A stretch of DNA of 33,521 nt from Solirubrobacteraceae bacterium (GTDB lineage: Bacteria; Actinomycetota; Thermoleophilia; Solirubrobacterales; Solirubrobacteraceae), in the NCBI GenBank assembly GCA_030447275.1, contig JAUJPF010000028.1, forward strand, positions 1 to 33,521, given 5' to 3'. Made by a program: the position numbers and the translations under genes. Within the stretch, counting starts at the first letter, position 1. Every line of letters begins with the position of its first letter. Of the stretch, positions 24,678 to 32,185 are shown in pieces. Below the pieces are notes generated by a model. It searched no databases. It had not been told where the DNA came from and was given only the letters and a program-made list of their open reading frames with translations.

Positions 24678-24688
24678 CAAACACTGGC

Positions 24689-24731
24689 ATGGGCCGGGCA
24701 GGACTCGAACCTGCGTCGAACGGATTATGAG
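24689..24731. repeat. Right att copy (43-bp direct repeat within the intact tRNA)
   Basis: Identical to 11237-11279. It runs from the anticodon loop to the 3' end of the tRNA plus one flanking base, so integration leaves a complete tRNA here while the other copy is an orphan 3' half. Confidence 0.92.
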
Positions 24732-24763
24732 TCCGCTGCTCTGACCAACTGAGCTACCGGCCC
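24690..24763 (-). tRNA. tRNA with anticodon CAT (Met elongator or Ile2)
   Basis: A 74-nt tRNA with a perfect cloverleaf: acceptor GGGCCGG/CCGGCCC with discriminator A, D-stem GCTC/GAGC, anticodon arm GCGGA-CTCATAA-TCCGT, and T-arm GCAGG-TTCGAGT-CCTGC. CCA is not encoded. Anticodon CAT fits elongator Met or the lysidine-modified Ile2; the features that separate them cannot be judged safely by eye, and it is not an initiator type. The gene serves as the integration site of the island and is kept intact. Confidence 0.95.
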
Positions 24764-24800
24764 GCCGCCGGCAACGCTAGCGCCGCCGCCCCCACCGCGC

Positions 24801-25793
24801 TCACGACGACGCGAGCTTGTCGACCGCCCGCTGCAGCTCGGCGACGCTCAGCGCGCCCTCGAACCGCTCGGCGATCTTCCCGTCGCGCCCGATGAGGAAC
24901 GTCCACGGCTCGGTCGGCAGCGCCCACTTGGCGACCTGCGGCCGGAAGCCCTGGTTGATGTCGTTGTTCGCGTAGATCTCCTGGTGGATGAAGGTCACGC
25001 CCTCGGTCGACGCCTTCACCTCGGCGACCACGTCCACGACCGGCCCGCACACGCGCGTCTGGCAGAGCTGCGGCGTCGCGAACGCGAGGACGACCGGCTC
25101 CTTGCCGAGGACGTCGGCGAAGCTCTTCTCGTGCAGCTCGGCGAGCGGCGGGAGGCGGGTGTCGATGCTCTCGAGGTCGCCGCCCGCGCTGTCCACGGTG
25201 TCGGTTTCGACGCGGATCGCCGGCTCTCCGACGTCCGGCGGGCCTCCGCGCTGGCCGGCGCGCAGCTCGATCTGCGACGTCGACGCGATCTCGCCGTCGA
25301 ACGACGCGAGCGCGGTCAGCACGTAGCGGCCCCGGCGCGGGAACGTCACGTCGGCGACCCAGAACGCGTCGACGTCGTCGAGGTCGGCCTGAGTCTGGCG
25401 CGACATGAACTGCGGCTTGACGCGCAGGGACTCGCGGCGCGCGACGAACGGGCCGCGCAGGCGCCGGCCGTCGGGCTGGGCTACGTAGACGGCGACCGCG
25501 TCGGGCGTGACCTGGCCGCGCCCCTCGTCGAAGAGCGCGAAGCCGATCCGGTTGGAGCCCGGGCGCAGCTGGGAGACGCTCGGCGCGAAGATCGCCTTCT
25601 CGGGCGCGCTCGCGCGCAGCGCGCGGATCGTCTGCCGGCCGCCCTCGGGAAAGTCGACCTTCGCGGCCGCCGCGCCGTCCGCAGAAGTGGTCGCAGCGCC
25701 GCGCTCCGTCGACCCCTTGTCCTCCCCGTCACCCCCGCAGGAAGCGAGCACGAGCATGGCGACGAGAGCGAGAACTGCAAGGACCCGGGGCAC
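24801..25793 (-). CDS. Lipoprotein with thioredoxin-like domain
   Basis: A 330-residue secreted lipoprotein from GTG 25793. It has a signal peptide with a lipobox, LASCGG, giving lipidated Cys19, then a low-complexity Asp/Ser/Ala linker. A beta-sandwich part (about 50-190, with VYVAQPDGRRLRGPF and RYVLTALASF) is followed by a thioredoxin-like domain (about 205-325). In the latter, VVLAFATPQLCQTRVCGPVV has a Cys-X4-Cys instead of the usual Cys-X2-Cys, and EPWTFLIGRDGKIAERFEG is the usual cis-Pro-side and final-strand region. It probably acts outside the membrane in redox or folding. It is divergent from the SDR gene across 32 bp. Confidence 0.88.
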   Translation of the reverse strand: MPRVLAVLALVAMLVLASCGGDGEDKGSTERGAATTSADGAAAAKVDFPEGGRQTIRALRASAPEKAIFAPSVSQLRPGSNRIGFALFDEGRGQVTPDAVAVYVAQPDGRRLRGPFVARRESLRVKPQFMSRQTQADLDDVDAFWVADVTFPRRGRYVLTALASFDGEIASTSQIELRAGQRGGPPDVGEPAIRVETDTVDSAGGDLESIDTRLPPLAELHEKSFADVLGKEPVVLAFATPQLCQTRVCGPVVDVVAEVKASTEGVTFIHQEIYANNDINQGFRPQVAKWALPTEPWTFLIGRDGKIAERFEGALSVAELQRAVDKLASS

Positions 25794-25825
25794 GGGCGAT
25801 CACTGTAGTGTGCCGCGCCTTCGCC

Positions 25826-26566
25826 ATGGTCGACCGCGCAGCCATCGTCACCGGAGCCTCGAGCGGCATCGGCCTCGCCGTCGCCCGGCTGCTCGGCGAG
25901 CAGGGCTGGGGCGTCACGATGGCGGCCCGGCGCCCCGAGAAGCTCGAGGCCGCGCACGACGAGCTGAAGGGTGAGGGCTTCGACGTCCAGCAGGTCAGCG
26001 GGAACCTCGGCGCCGAGGAGGACATCAAGCGCGTCGTCGACGCCCACCGCGACGCCTACGGCCGCTGCGACCTGCTGATGAACAACGCCGGCGTCGGCAT
26101 CGGCGAGCCCGTCGGCGAGCTGACGACGAAGAAGGTCGACCTCCAGATCGCCACCAACTTCCGCTCGATCCCGCTCTTCTACCGCGAGGCGATCGACATG
26201 CTGCGCGCGGCCGGGGCCGAGCACTCGGGCGCGCTCGTCGTCAACACGTCGTCGATCAGCGGCAAGCGCGGCGAGGCGTGGCTGAGCGTCTACTCGGCGA
26301 CGAAGCACGCCGTCGTCGGCTTCACCCAGGCGATGAACAAGGAGCTGGCGGACGACGGCATCAAGTCGTGCGCGCTGTGCCCCGGGTTCGTCGACACGCC
26401 GATGACCGACTTTGTCAAGAGCGTCGTCCCCGCCGAGCAGATGATCACGACGCAGGACATCGCGGAGTCGGTCCGCTTCCTGCTCGCCCTCTCCCCCGGC
26501 TGCGTGATCCCCGAGATCATGTTCGAGCGGCCCGGCGGCGAGATGCTCAACCAGGCGTCCGACTAG
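25826..26566 (+). CDS. Short-chain dehydrogenase/reductase
   Basis: A 246-residue classical SDR from ATG 25826. It has TGASSGIG (10-17) for NAD(P) binding, NNAG (86-89), Asn111, and the catalytic Ser143, Tyr156 and Lys160 (YSATK). The ARRPEK motif after beta-2 suggests preference for NADPH. Substrate unknown. The stop overlaps the convergent gene at 26563-27021 by four bases. Confidence 0.93.
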   Translation: MVDRAAIVTGASSGIGLAVARLLGEQGWGVTMAARRPEKLEAAHDELKGEGFDVQQVSGNLGAEEDIKRVVDAHRDAYGRCDLLMNNAGVGIGEPVGELTTKKVDLQIATNFRSIPLFYREAIDMLRAAGAEHSGALVVNTSSISGKRGEAWLSVYSATKHAVVGFTQAMNKELADDGIKSCALCPGFVDTPMTDFVKSVVPAEQMITTQDIAESVRFLLALSPGCVIPEIMFERPGGEMLNQASD

Positions 26567-27021
26567 AAGGGCTGCGGCTCCCGCTCGAGCTCGGGCTCGC
26601 GCTCGGACGCGGTGTCGTCCGCGATCCAGCCAAGGCCGAGCTGCGCGGCCTCGCGCTCGCGGCGCTCGCGCCCCGCGGCCTGGTGGTCGGCGATCGCCGC
26701 GGTGAAGTCCTCGCCCGTGACGCCCAGCAGCGACGCCTCGAGGTTCGTGCGCAGGATCTGGAGCTCGCGCTCGGTGGCGACCCGCGGGCGCTTGGCGGCG
26801 CAGAAGCGGTCCCACGCCTTCGCGAATGCGAGCAGCGAGGTCCGGCCGCCGTGACGGTGGGCGGCGAGCATCGGGCACACGCCGCCGCGGCGGTCGGTGT
26901 AGGCGCCGACGATGATGGTGTTCTGCGCGATGCCCTCGAGCATCGCGATCTTGGTCCGCTCGGGCAGACACTCCACGGTCAGGCGGAGGTCCTCGATACG
27001 GCGCTGGCGCCTCGATCGCAT
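26563..27021 (-). CDS. Conserved actinobacterial protein of unknown function
   Basis: A 152-residue soluble protein from ATG 27021 (27081 is the open-frame limit but lacks support). It is helix-rich, with ECLPERTKIAMLEGIAQNTI at the start, a conserved-looking GGVCPMLAAHRHGGRTSLLA motif and AFAKAWDRF, ending in a Glu/Arg-rich tail. I believe similar proteins occur widely in Actinobacteria without a known role; the Cys/His-containing centre might bind a metal. It is divergent from the LLM gene across 58 bp. Confidence 0.75.
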   Translation of the reverse strand: MRSRRQRRIEDLRLTVECLPERTKIAMLEGIAQNTIIVGAYTDRRGGVCPMLAAHRHGGRTSLLAFAKAWDRFCAAKRPRVATERELQILRTNLEASLLGVTGEDFTAAIADHQAAGRERREREAAQLGLGWIADDTASEREPELEREPQPF

Positions 27022-27079
27022 TAGGGTCCCGAGCTTACCCCCTGGACTCCTCCTTGGCGAAAGGCACGTTGCAGAACAC

Positions 27080-28117
27080 ATGGAGCTCGGCGTTCACATC
27101 GGCTACTGGGGCCTCGGGCTCACCTCGGAGGACCAGCAGGACATCGTCCAGGAGGCCGAGCGGCTCGGCTACGACTCGGTCTGGACCGCGGAGGCCTACG
27201 GCTCCGACGCGGCGACGATCCTCGGCTGGCTCGCCGGGCTGACCGAGAGGATCAAGCTCGGCAGCGCGATCTTCCAGATGCCCGCCCGCAGCGCGGCGAT
27301 GACCGCGATGACCGCGGCGACGATCGATCAGTTGTCCCAGGGCCGGATGCTGCTCGGCATCGGCTCGAGCGGCCCGCAGGTCGCGGAGGGCTGGCACGGC
27401 GAGCGGTTCGGCAAGCAGATTCAGCGCACGCGCGAGTACGTGACCGTCGTCCGCAAGGCGCTGGCCCGCGAGCGGCTCGAGTTCCACGGCGAGACGATCG
27501 AGCTGCCCCTCCCCGACGGACCCGGCAAGGCGCTCAAGCTGACGATCGCGCCGGTCCAGGACGAGATCCCGATCTACCTCGCCGCCATCGGCCCGAACAA
27601 CGTCAAGCTCGCCGGCGAGGTCGCCGACGGCTGGATCCCGACGTTCTTCTCCCCCGAGCACGTGCAGGAGTTCCGGCCGCTGCTCGAGGAGGGCGCGCAG
27701 AAGTCCGGTCGCTCGCTCGACGGCTTTCGGATCGCGCCGAGCGTGCAGGTCCTCATCACCGACGACGAGGCCGCGGCGCGCGACGTCATCCGCCCGTTCG
27801 TCGCGCTCTACGTCGGCGGCATGGGCTCGCGCGAGAAGAACTTCTACAACGCGCTCGTCACGCGCTACGGCTTCGAGCAGGAGGCCAAGGAGGTCCAGGA
27901 CCTCTACCTCGAGGGCAAGAAGGACGAGGCCGCGGCGCGCCTGTCGCCCGAGCTGATCGACACCGTCTCGCTCGTCGGGCCGAAGGAGAAGGTCCGCGAC
28001 AAGCTCCAGGTCTACCGCGAGGCCGGCGTGCACACGCTGGGCGTCGCGCCGCTGGCGTTCGACAAGCAGGGCCGCCTGGAGCAGCTTCGCCTGCTCACCG
28101 AGCTCAACGCCGCGTGA
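27080..28117 (+). CDS. LLM-class (F420-type) flavin-dependent oxidoreductase
   Basis: A 345-residue TIM-barrel oxidoreductase of the luciferase-like family from ATG 27080. Landmarks are the N-terminal MELGVHIGYWGLGLTSEDQQ strand, EAERLGYDSVWTAEAYGSDA, the IKLGSAIFQMPARSAAMTAM segment typical of F420-dependent members, GRMLLGIGSSGPQVAEGWHG, and PIYLAAIGPNNVKLAGEVADG. The absence of extra flavin-reductase features and the actinobacterial context favour F420 as cofactor, though FMN cannot be excluded. Its stop overlaps the glycosyltransferase start as GTGA (28114-28117), suggesting a two-gene operon. Confidence 0.9.
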   Translation: MELGVHIGYWGLGLTSEDQQDIVQEAERLGYDSVWTAEAYGSDAATILGWLAGLTERIKLGSAIFQMPARSAAMTAMTAATIDQLSQGRMLLGIGSSGPQVAEGWHGERFGKQIQRTREYVTVVRKALARERLEFHGETIELPLPDGPGKALKLTIAPVQDEIPIYLAAIGPNNVKLAGEVADGWIPTFFSPEHVQEFRPLLEEGAQKSGRSLDGFRIAPSVQVLITDDEAAARDVIRPFVALYVGGMGSREKNFYNALVTRYGFEQEAKEVQDLYLEGKKDEAAARLSPELIDTVSLVGPKEKVRDKLQVYREAGVHTLGVAPLAFDKQGRLEQLRLLTELNAA

Positions 28118-29349
28118 GGCGGGTCTTCCTCGGCGCCTTCGGCGACCCGGGGCACGCGTTCCCGATGATCGCGCTGGGCTCAGAGCTCGCCCGGCGCGGG
28201 CACGACGTCTTCATGCAGACGTGGACGAAGTGGCGCGACCAGGTCGAGGCCGAGGGGATCGGGTTCGTCGCGGCGCACGAGTACCAGGTGTTCCCGACGC
28301 GCGAGCGGCCGCTGAAGCCCTACGAGGCGGTGGCGCGCGCCGCGCGCGAGACGGTGCCGCAGCTCGAGGAGATCGAGCCCGAGTGCGTGATCGCCGACAT
28401 CATCACGCTCGCGCCGGCGATCGCGGGCGAGATGGCGGGGCTGCCCGTCGGCACGCTCGTCCCCCACGTCGACCCGCGGCCGGCGGACGGGTTCCCGCCC
28501 TACTCGATCGGCGCGCGGCTGCCGCGGACGGCGCTCGGGCGCGAGCTGTGGCGCCGCACCGACCGCATGGTGCAGGGCGGGCTCGAGCGCGGCCGGTCCG
28601 AGCTCAACGAGACGCGCCGGCGCGTCGGGCTCCCGCCGCGGCCGTACGTGCACAACGGGATCTCGCGCGAGCTGTGCCTGGTGGCGACGCTGCCGCAGCT
28701 CGAGTACCCGCGCGCCGACCCGTACCCGGGGACGCACGTCGTCGGGCCGCTGCTGTGGGAGATCGCCGGCGAGCCCGGCGTCGCGCCGCCGCACGGGAAT
28801 CCCGCCCACCCGGTCGTGCTCGTCGCGCCGTCGACGTCGCAGGACCCCGACCACCGGATGCTGCGCGCCGCGCTCGAGGGCCTCGCCGACGAGCCGGTGC
28901 GGGTGATCGCGACGTGGAACCGGCGCGGGGTGGGCGGGACCTCATCTCCGCTCGACGTCCCCGCGAACGCGGTCGTCGTCGACTGGCTCTCCTACGCGAA
29001 GACGATGCCGGCGTGCGACGCGGTCGTGTGCCATGCGGGGCACGGGACCGTCGTGCGCGCGCTGGCCAGCGGGTGCGCGGTCGTGTGCTGCCCCGCGGCG
29101 GGCGACATGGGCGAGAACGCCGCGCGCGTCGACTGGGCGGGGCTGGGGACGCGGCTTCCACGGCGGCTCGTCACCCCGCGCGGCGTGACGCTCGCGGTGC
29201 GCCGGGCGCTCGCGTCGGTGGGCGTGCGGTCGAACGTGGCCGCGGCGGCCGCGTGGTGCGCTGCGCACGACGGCGCGGCGCGGGCGGCGGACCTGGTCGA
29301 GGAGCTCGCGGCGACGGGCCGCGGGCGAGCGCCGGCCGCCCCCCGCTAG
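28114..29349 (+). CDS. GT1-family (UGT/MGT-like) glycosyltransferase
   Basis: A 411-residue GT-B fold enzyme from GTG 28114. The N-terminal acceptor domain begins GAFGDPGHAFPMIALGSELA, the pattern of MGT/macrolide-type glycosyltransferases. The C-terminal donor-binding domain contains VVVDWLSYAKTMPACDAVV and CHAGHGTVVRALASGCAVV, ending with GDMGENAARV, the usual sugar-nucleotide motif with the conserved His and the D/E-N-A segment. It probably glycosylates a small lipophilic acceptor. Overlap with the LLM oxidoreductase suggests both act on one compound. It is extremely GC-rich. Confidence 0.9.
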   Translation: MRRVFLGAFGDPGHAFPMIALGSELARRGHDVFMQTWTKWRDQVEAEGIGFVAAHEYQVFPTRERPLKPYEAVARAARETVPQLEEIEPECVIADIITLAPAIAGEMAGLPVGTLVPHVDPRPADGFPPYSIGARLPRTALGRELWRRTDRMVQGGLERGRSELNETRRRVGLPPRPYVHNGISRELCLVATLPQLEYPRADPYPGTHVVGPLLWEIAGEPGVAPPHGNPAHPVVLVAPSTSQDPDHRMLRAALEGLADEPVRVIATWNRRGVGGTSSPLDVPANAVVVDWLSYAKTMPACDAVVCHAGHGTVVRALASGCAVVCCPAAGDMGENAARVDWAGLGTRLPRRLVTPRGVTLAVRRALASVGVRSNVAAAAAWCAAHDGAARAADLVEELAATGRGRAPAAPR

Positions 29350-29380
29350 GCGGAGGGCGGCCGGTTGCGGTCGCTCTGGC

Positions 29381-30010
29381 TCAGGTGGTGGCGGTGCTGC
29401 GGACCTGCTCGGCGCTCTGCTGAGCGCTGTCCTTCAGCTCCGACCCCTGCTGCTGGGCGGACTCCTGGGCGGTGTCCTTGACGTCCTGCGCCGCCTGCTG
29501 CGCGGTCTGCTTGACGTCCTCCTTCACCTGCTGGACGGACTCGCTGGCGGTGCTGGCGACCTCCTGGGCCACCTGCTTGCCGCGGTCGAGCGCCTCCTGA
29601 CCGGTCTCCATGACCTGGTCCTTGAGCTGGTCGGCCATCGGGCCGAGCTTCTCGTTCTCGACGCGCGTCGACGGGATCAGCATCCCGGCGAGGAAGCCCA
29701 TCGCGATGGAGCCGACGGCGAGGCCGAGCGGGTTCTCCTGCGCGATGCCGGCGCCCTTGCGGGCGGCGCTCTTGACGTCGCCCGCGCTGGGGGTGGCCTC
29801 GTTCACGCTGCCGGCGGCGCCGGAGACGGTGCCGGTGACGCTGTCCTTCGCGCCCACGACCGACTCCTTGACCGACTGAACGGTGCCGGAGACCTTCTCC
29901 TTGGCGCGCGAGGGGACGTCGGCCTTGTAGCCGATCGCCTCCACCGTCTCGCCCATCCGCTCGCGGGTGTCCTCTATCTCGCGCCGGATCGCTTCTGGGT
30001 CTTGGCCCAT
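29381..30010 (-). CDS. DUF3618-domain protein with coiled-coil tail
   Basis: A 209-residue protein from ATG 30010. The first about 45 residues (PEAIRREIEDTRERMGETVE, then AIGYKADVP) are the DUF3618 signature. A repetitive Val/Ser/Thr/Gly stretch follows, then one hydrophobic segment (about 93-112, ENPLGLAVGSIAMGFLAGML) that may be a membrane helix. A long Gln/Ala/Lys/Glu-rich tail (VKQTAQQAAQDVKDTAQESA) resembles LEA/apolipoprotein-like amphipathic helices. Its start lies 37 bases inside the holin-like gene, so translation is coupled. Likely a cell-envelope or stress protein. Confidence 0.88.
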   Translation of the reverse strand: MGQDPEAIRREIEDTRERMGETVEAIGYKADVPSRAKEKVSGTVQSVKESVVGAKDSVTGTVSGAAGSVNEATPSAGDVKSAARKGAGIAQENPLGLAVGSIAMGFLAGMLIPSTRVENEKLGPMADQLKDQVMETGQEALDRGKQVAQEVASTASESVQQVKEDVKQTAQQAAQDVKDTAQESAQQQGSELKDSAQQSAEQVRSTATT

Positions 30011-30471
30011 TCGGCGTCCTCCTTCAGTGTCTCGACGGTCTGCTCGGGAACAGGAGGCCCGGCCTCCTGGATCTTGTTCTTGCCCTGGAGGGCAAGGACG
30101 CCGGCGATGGCGCCGTACACGGCCGCGACGATGAGCGCCGCCAGCCAGGTGTGGTCCAGCGCGGTCGCGAGGAGCGCGATGAGGAAGGTCGTGAACGCGC
30201 CGAACGCGCCCAGGCCGAGGAGTCCCGCGCCGCCGAACATGCCGGCGCCGGCTCCTGCCTTCCTCCCCTTCTCGGTCATCTCGGCCTTCGCGAGGTCGAG
30301 CTCCTGCTTGACCAGCGTGGTGGTCTCGTTCGACAGCCGCTTCAGGAGGTCGGGAAGACCCTCCTCACGCAGGTCGTGGTCCGGGTGGGTCGGCGCCGGG
30401 GTCGGAACCCCGCCGCTCTCCCCGCCCGAGCCGCTGTCGCGACCGAACCGATCGGTGGACGGGCCCGCCAT
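29974..30471 (-). CDS. Phage-holin-like (DUF1469 type) membrane protein
   Basis: A 165-residue protein from ATG 30471; the ATG overlaps the preceding TGA as TGATG. After a polar Gly/Ser-rich start, LPDLLKRLSNETTTLVKQEL and LDLAKAEMTEKGRKAGAG fit the actinobacterial holin-III/DUF1469 family. Two hydrophobic helices follow (about 75-98, GLGAFGAFTTFLIALLATAL; about 103-120, AALIVAAVYGAIAGVLAL) and a charged tail. Despite the name, chromosomal members are membrane proteins associated with DUF3618 genes, not lysis factors. No phage genes are near. Confidence 0.88.
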   Translation of the reverse strand: MAGPSTDRFGRDSGSGGESGGVPTPAPTHPDHDLREEGLPDLLKRLSNETTTLVKQELDLAKAEMTEKGRKAGAGAGMFGGAGLLGLGAFGAFTTFLIALLATALDHTWLAALIVAAVYGAIAGVLALQGKNKIQEAGPPVPEQTVETLKEDAEWAKTQKRSGAR

Positions 30472-31163
30472 CAGAGGGCGCCCGTCGAGGTCGGGGGCCC
30501 GCCGAGTGTGCCCGCGGGGCCACCCGGGGGCGGCACCGCCGGCTCGCCGATCCCGTTGCCGGTCGGCCGGAGCGGCGCGCCGGTCCGCGGCGGCACCGTG
30601 GTGCCGACGGGGCGGGTCGCCGTGTTCGGCAGCTGCTGCGGCTGGCGGCCGTAGTAGCGGTCCTGCGAGCTCGCCTTGAGGAAGCGCGAGGCCGCGACGC
30701 CGAGGGCCATGCCGCCCGCGATGACGGCCCACGGCCGCTGGCGGGCGAAGCTCTCGACGTCGTCGAGGATCCGATCGGCGTTGGACTGCGTCAGGTACGA
30801 CCCGACGCGCTCGACGCGGTCGGCCGCCTGCTCGGCGAGCTGGGCGGGCTTGTCCTTGCCTTCCTCGCGCAGCTTGTCGGCCACGGTGCGGATGTCGCTC
30901 GCCTGGCTGGTCACCTGCTCGCCGGCCTGGGTCGAACGCTGGTCGACCTGGTCGCGGACGCGCTCGCGCGCCTGCCCCGCGGCCTGCTTGGCCTGGTCGC
31001 TCGCCTGACCGGCGAGCTCCTGCGCCTTCTCCTGCGCCTGCCCGGCGACCTCGCCGGCCTTCTCCTTGGCCTGGTCGGTCGCGCCGGAGCTCTCGCTCTG
31101 GGCGCCGCCGGTGCCGGCGGCGGGACCGCCGACGCCTTGGCCCTGGGTGGGAATCGAAGCCAT
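30471..31163 (-). CDS. Alanine/glutamine-rich amphipathic-helix protein with one membrane segment
   Basis: A 230-residue protein from ATG 31163, first of a tight three-gene set with 29974-30471 and 29381-30010. Residues about 25-120 are Ala/Gln/Lys/Glu-rich heptad or 11-mer-like repeats (AKEKAGEVAGQAQEKAQELA), then a conserved-looking segment (VGSYLTQSNADRILDDVESF) and a short hydrophobic stretch (about 144-160, RPWAVIAGGMALGVAASRFL). The C-terminus is Pro/Gly/Thr-rich. Similar gene trios are common in actinobacterial chromosomes, probably for envelope or desiccation stress; that role is inference. Confidence 0.8.
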   Translation of the reverse strand: MASIPTQGQGVGGPAAGTGGAQSESSGATDQAKEKAGEVAGQAQEKAQELAGQASDQAKQAAGQARERVRDQVDQRSTQAGEQVTSQASDIRTVADKLREEGKDKPAQLAEQAADRVERVGSYLTQSNADRILDDVESFARQRPWAVIAGGMALGVAASRFLKASSQDRYYGRQPQQLPNTATRPVGTTVPPRTGAPLRPTGNGIGEPAVPPPGGPAGTLGGPPTSTGAL

Positions 31164-31195
31164 GGCTCTCCTCTCGTCCCTTGTCGTTGGTCTCG

Positions 31196-31786
31196 TTATC
31201 GGGGGGTGGTCTCGCTGCGGGGCGTGCCGGTCAGCGGGTCGACGTCGCGGCCGCTGCCGCCGCCCGTGATCGGCGGCGACGTCTCGGCGCGGCGGCCGGT
31301 CGTGTCGTCGCCGGTCGCGGTGCTCGCGCGGTTGTCACGGTCGTCCGCGTCGCTCGCGAGCGCGGCGACGATGCCGGCGAGCGAGAGCGCGATGTGAAGG
31401 ATGTTGTCGGCCGCGTTGACCGGGAGCAGGCCGAGGACGGTGTCGCCGTCGATCAGGCCGATCAGCGCGACCGCGCCGTAGACGATGCCGAACACCAGCG
31501 CGACGGTCTTCGCCGACGCGCGCTTGGCGGACGCCGCGAGCAGCAGGAGGCCTGAAGCGATGTGGACGATGTTGTGCCACCCGTTGACCTCGAAGCCGAT
31601 GAGCGCGTCGCCGTCGATGTCGCCGCCGGTGTCGAACGTCGCGTCGACGATGAAGCCGAGGATGCCCACGAGGAGCAGCACAGCGCCGGCGAGCAGGCAG
31701 TACCACTGCGCCGGGGTGCGGCCGCGGTCACGATGACGCGCGTCCTCGTAGCCGACGTGACCGCCTGTGCGTGCGCTGGTTGCCAT
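31196..31786 (-). CDS. DUF4383 membrane protein
   Basis: A 196-residue protein from ATG 31786 (a TTG at 31795 is in frame); GAGAGG about 12 nt upstream may be its ribosome site. Four hydrophobic helices match the DUF4383 family: WYCLLAGAVLLLVGILGFIV, IVHIASGLLLLAASA with the conserved Asn-X-X-His motif (WHNIVH), VALVFGIVYGAVALIGLI, and NAADNILHIALSLAGIVAAL with a second Asn-X-X-His (DNILH). The C-terminal tail is charged and probably disordered. It lies 32 bp downstream of the envelope gene set on the same strand but may have its own promoter. Function unknown. Confidence 0.9.
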   Translation of the reverse strand: MATSARTGGHVGYEDARHRDRGRTPAQWYCLLAGAVLLLVGILGFIVDATFDTGGDIDGDALIGFEVNGWHNIVHIASGLLLLAASAKRASAKTVALVFGIVYGAVALIGLIDGDTVLGLLPVNAADNILHIALSLAGIVAALASDADDRDNRASTATGDDTTGRRAETSPPITGGGSGRDVDPLTGTPRSETTPR

Positions 31787-32033
31787 TGGGGGCAAGTACC
31801 TCTCGGTTCGGGGGTGGGGAGCGGCGGGGGGCCGCGGACGAACGCCGTCCTGCTCGAACCGTCAACGTTGGGGCTACCCACCCCCCCGAGGGGCCACACG
31901 ACGGTCGCGCGATGTGTCGATTGCCTACGCGCCAGCATGCTCGGCGTTTGTTACGCGGGCGGGCGGGAAGTGTCTGCGCGGTGGCCGCGCGCGGCCACCC
32001 GCCGCGCCGGGCAGCGCCGTTCCCTCAACGATC

Positions 32034-32057
32034 GAAGCCGCCCGGGGGGGCGGCTTC
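32034..32057 (-). terminator. Hairpin after the tRNA-Asn
   Basis: Perfect 10-bp arms (32034-32043 and 32048-32057, GAAGCCGCCC and complement) with a 4-nt loop, 6 nt beyond the tRNA 3' end on the - strand. No T-run. The rest of the gap back to 31787 holds G/C runs and no gene I can support. Confidence 0.55.
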
Positions 32058-32063
32058 GTCGAG

Positions 32064-32137
32064 CTCCGGGGGGGGGCCTCGAACCCACAACCCTTAGATT
32101 AACAGTCGACTGCTCTGCCTGATTGTGCTACCCCGGA
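32064..32137 (-). tRNA. tRNA-Asn (anticodon GTT), imperfect
   Basis: The - strand gives acceptor TCCGGGG/CCCCGGA with discriminator G, a D-arm, anticodon loop CTGTTAA and T-loop TTCGAGG, the layout of tRNA-Asn. The helices are unusually poor, however: one A-A mismatch in the D-stem, two mismatches in the anticodon stem (GTCGA/TCTAA) and one in the T-stem (GTGGG/CCCCC, next to a 9-base G run on the + strand). Either the gene is degenerate or the sequence contains errors, as expected near this contig end. Confidence 0.65.
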
Positions 32138-32185
32138 CCGTCTGTTCGAGCTACCGCGGATAGTCGGCAGCTCGCGGGCAGAAGC

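Larger units (their letters stand above)
11237..24731. mobile_element. Genomic island integrated in a tRNA(CAT) gene
   Basis: A perfect 43-bp direct repeat bounds the segment (11237-11279 and 24689-24731). The right copy is the 3' half of an intact tRNA gene, from the anticodon loop to the 3' end. A tyrosine integrase starts 137 bp inside the right end and a convergent excisionase-like gene follows. This is the classic layout of a tRNA-targeting integrative element of about 13.45 kb. Island genes are mostly less GC-rich than their surroundings, apart from the insert near 13995-16220. I saw no relaxase, conjugation, replication or virion genes, so it is either mobilised in trans, a satellite-like element, or a stripped remnant. 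The cargo is regulators, small proteins, a CHAT protease and several unknowns. Confidence 0.88.

Noticed and set aside
29974..30471. Prophage, suggested by the holin-like protein
   Set aside because: Chromosomal DUF1469 proteins beside DUF3618 genes are common and no phage gene is present.
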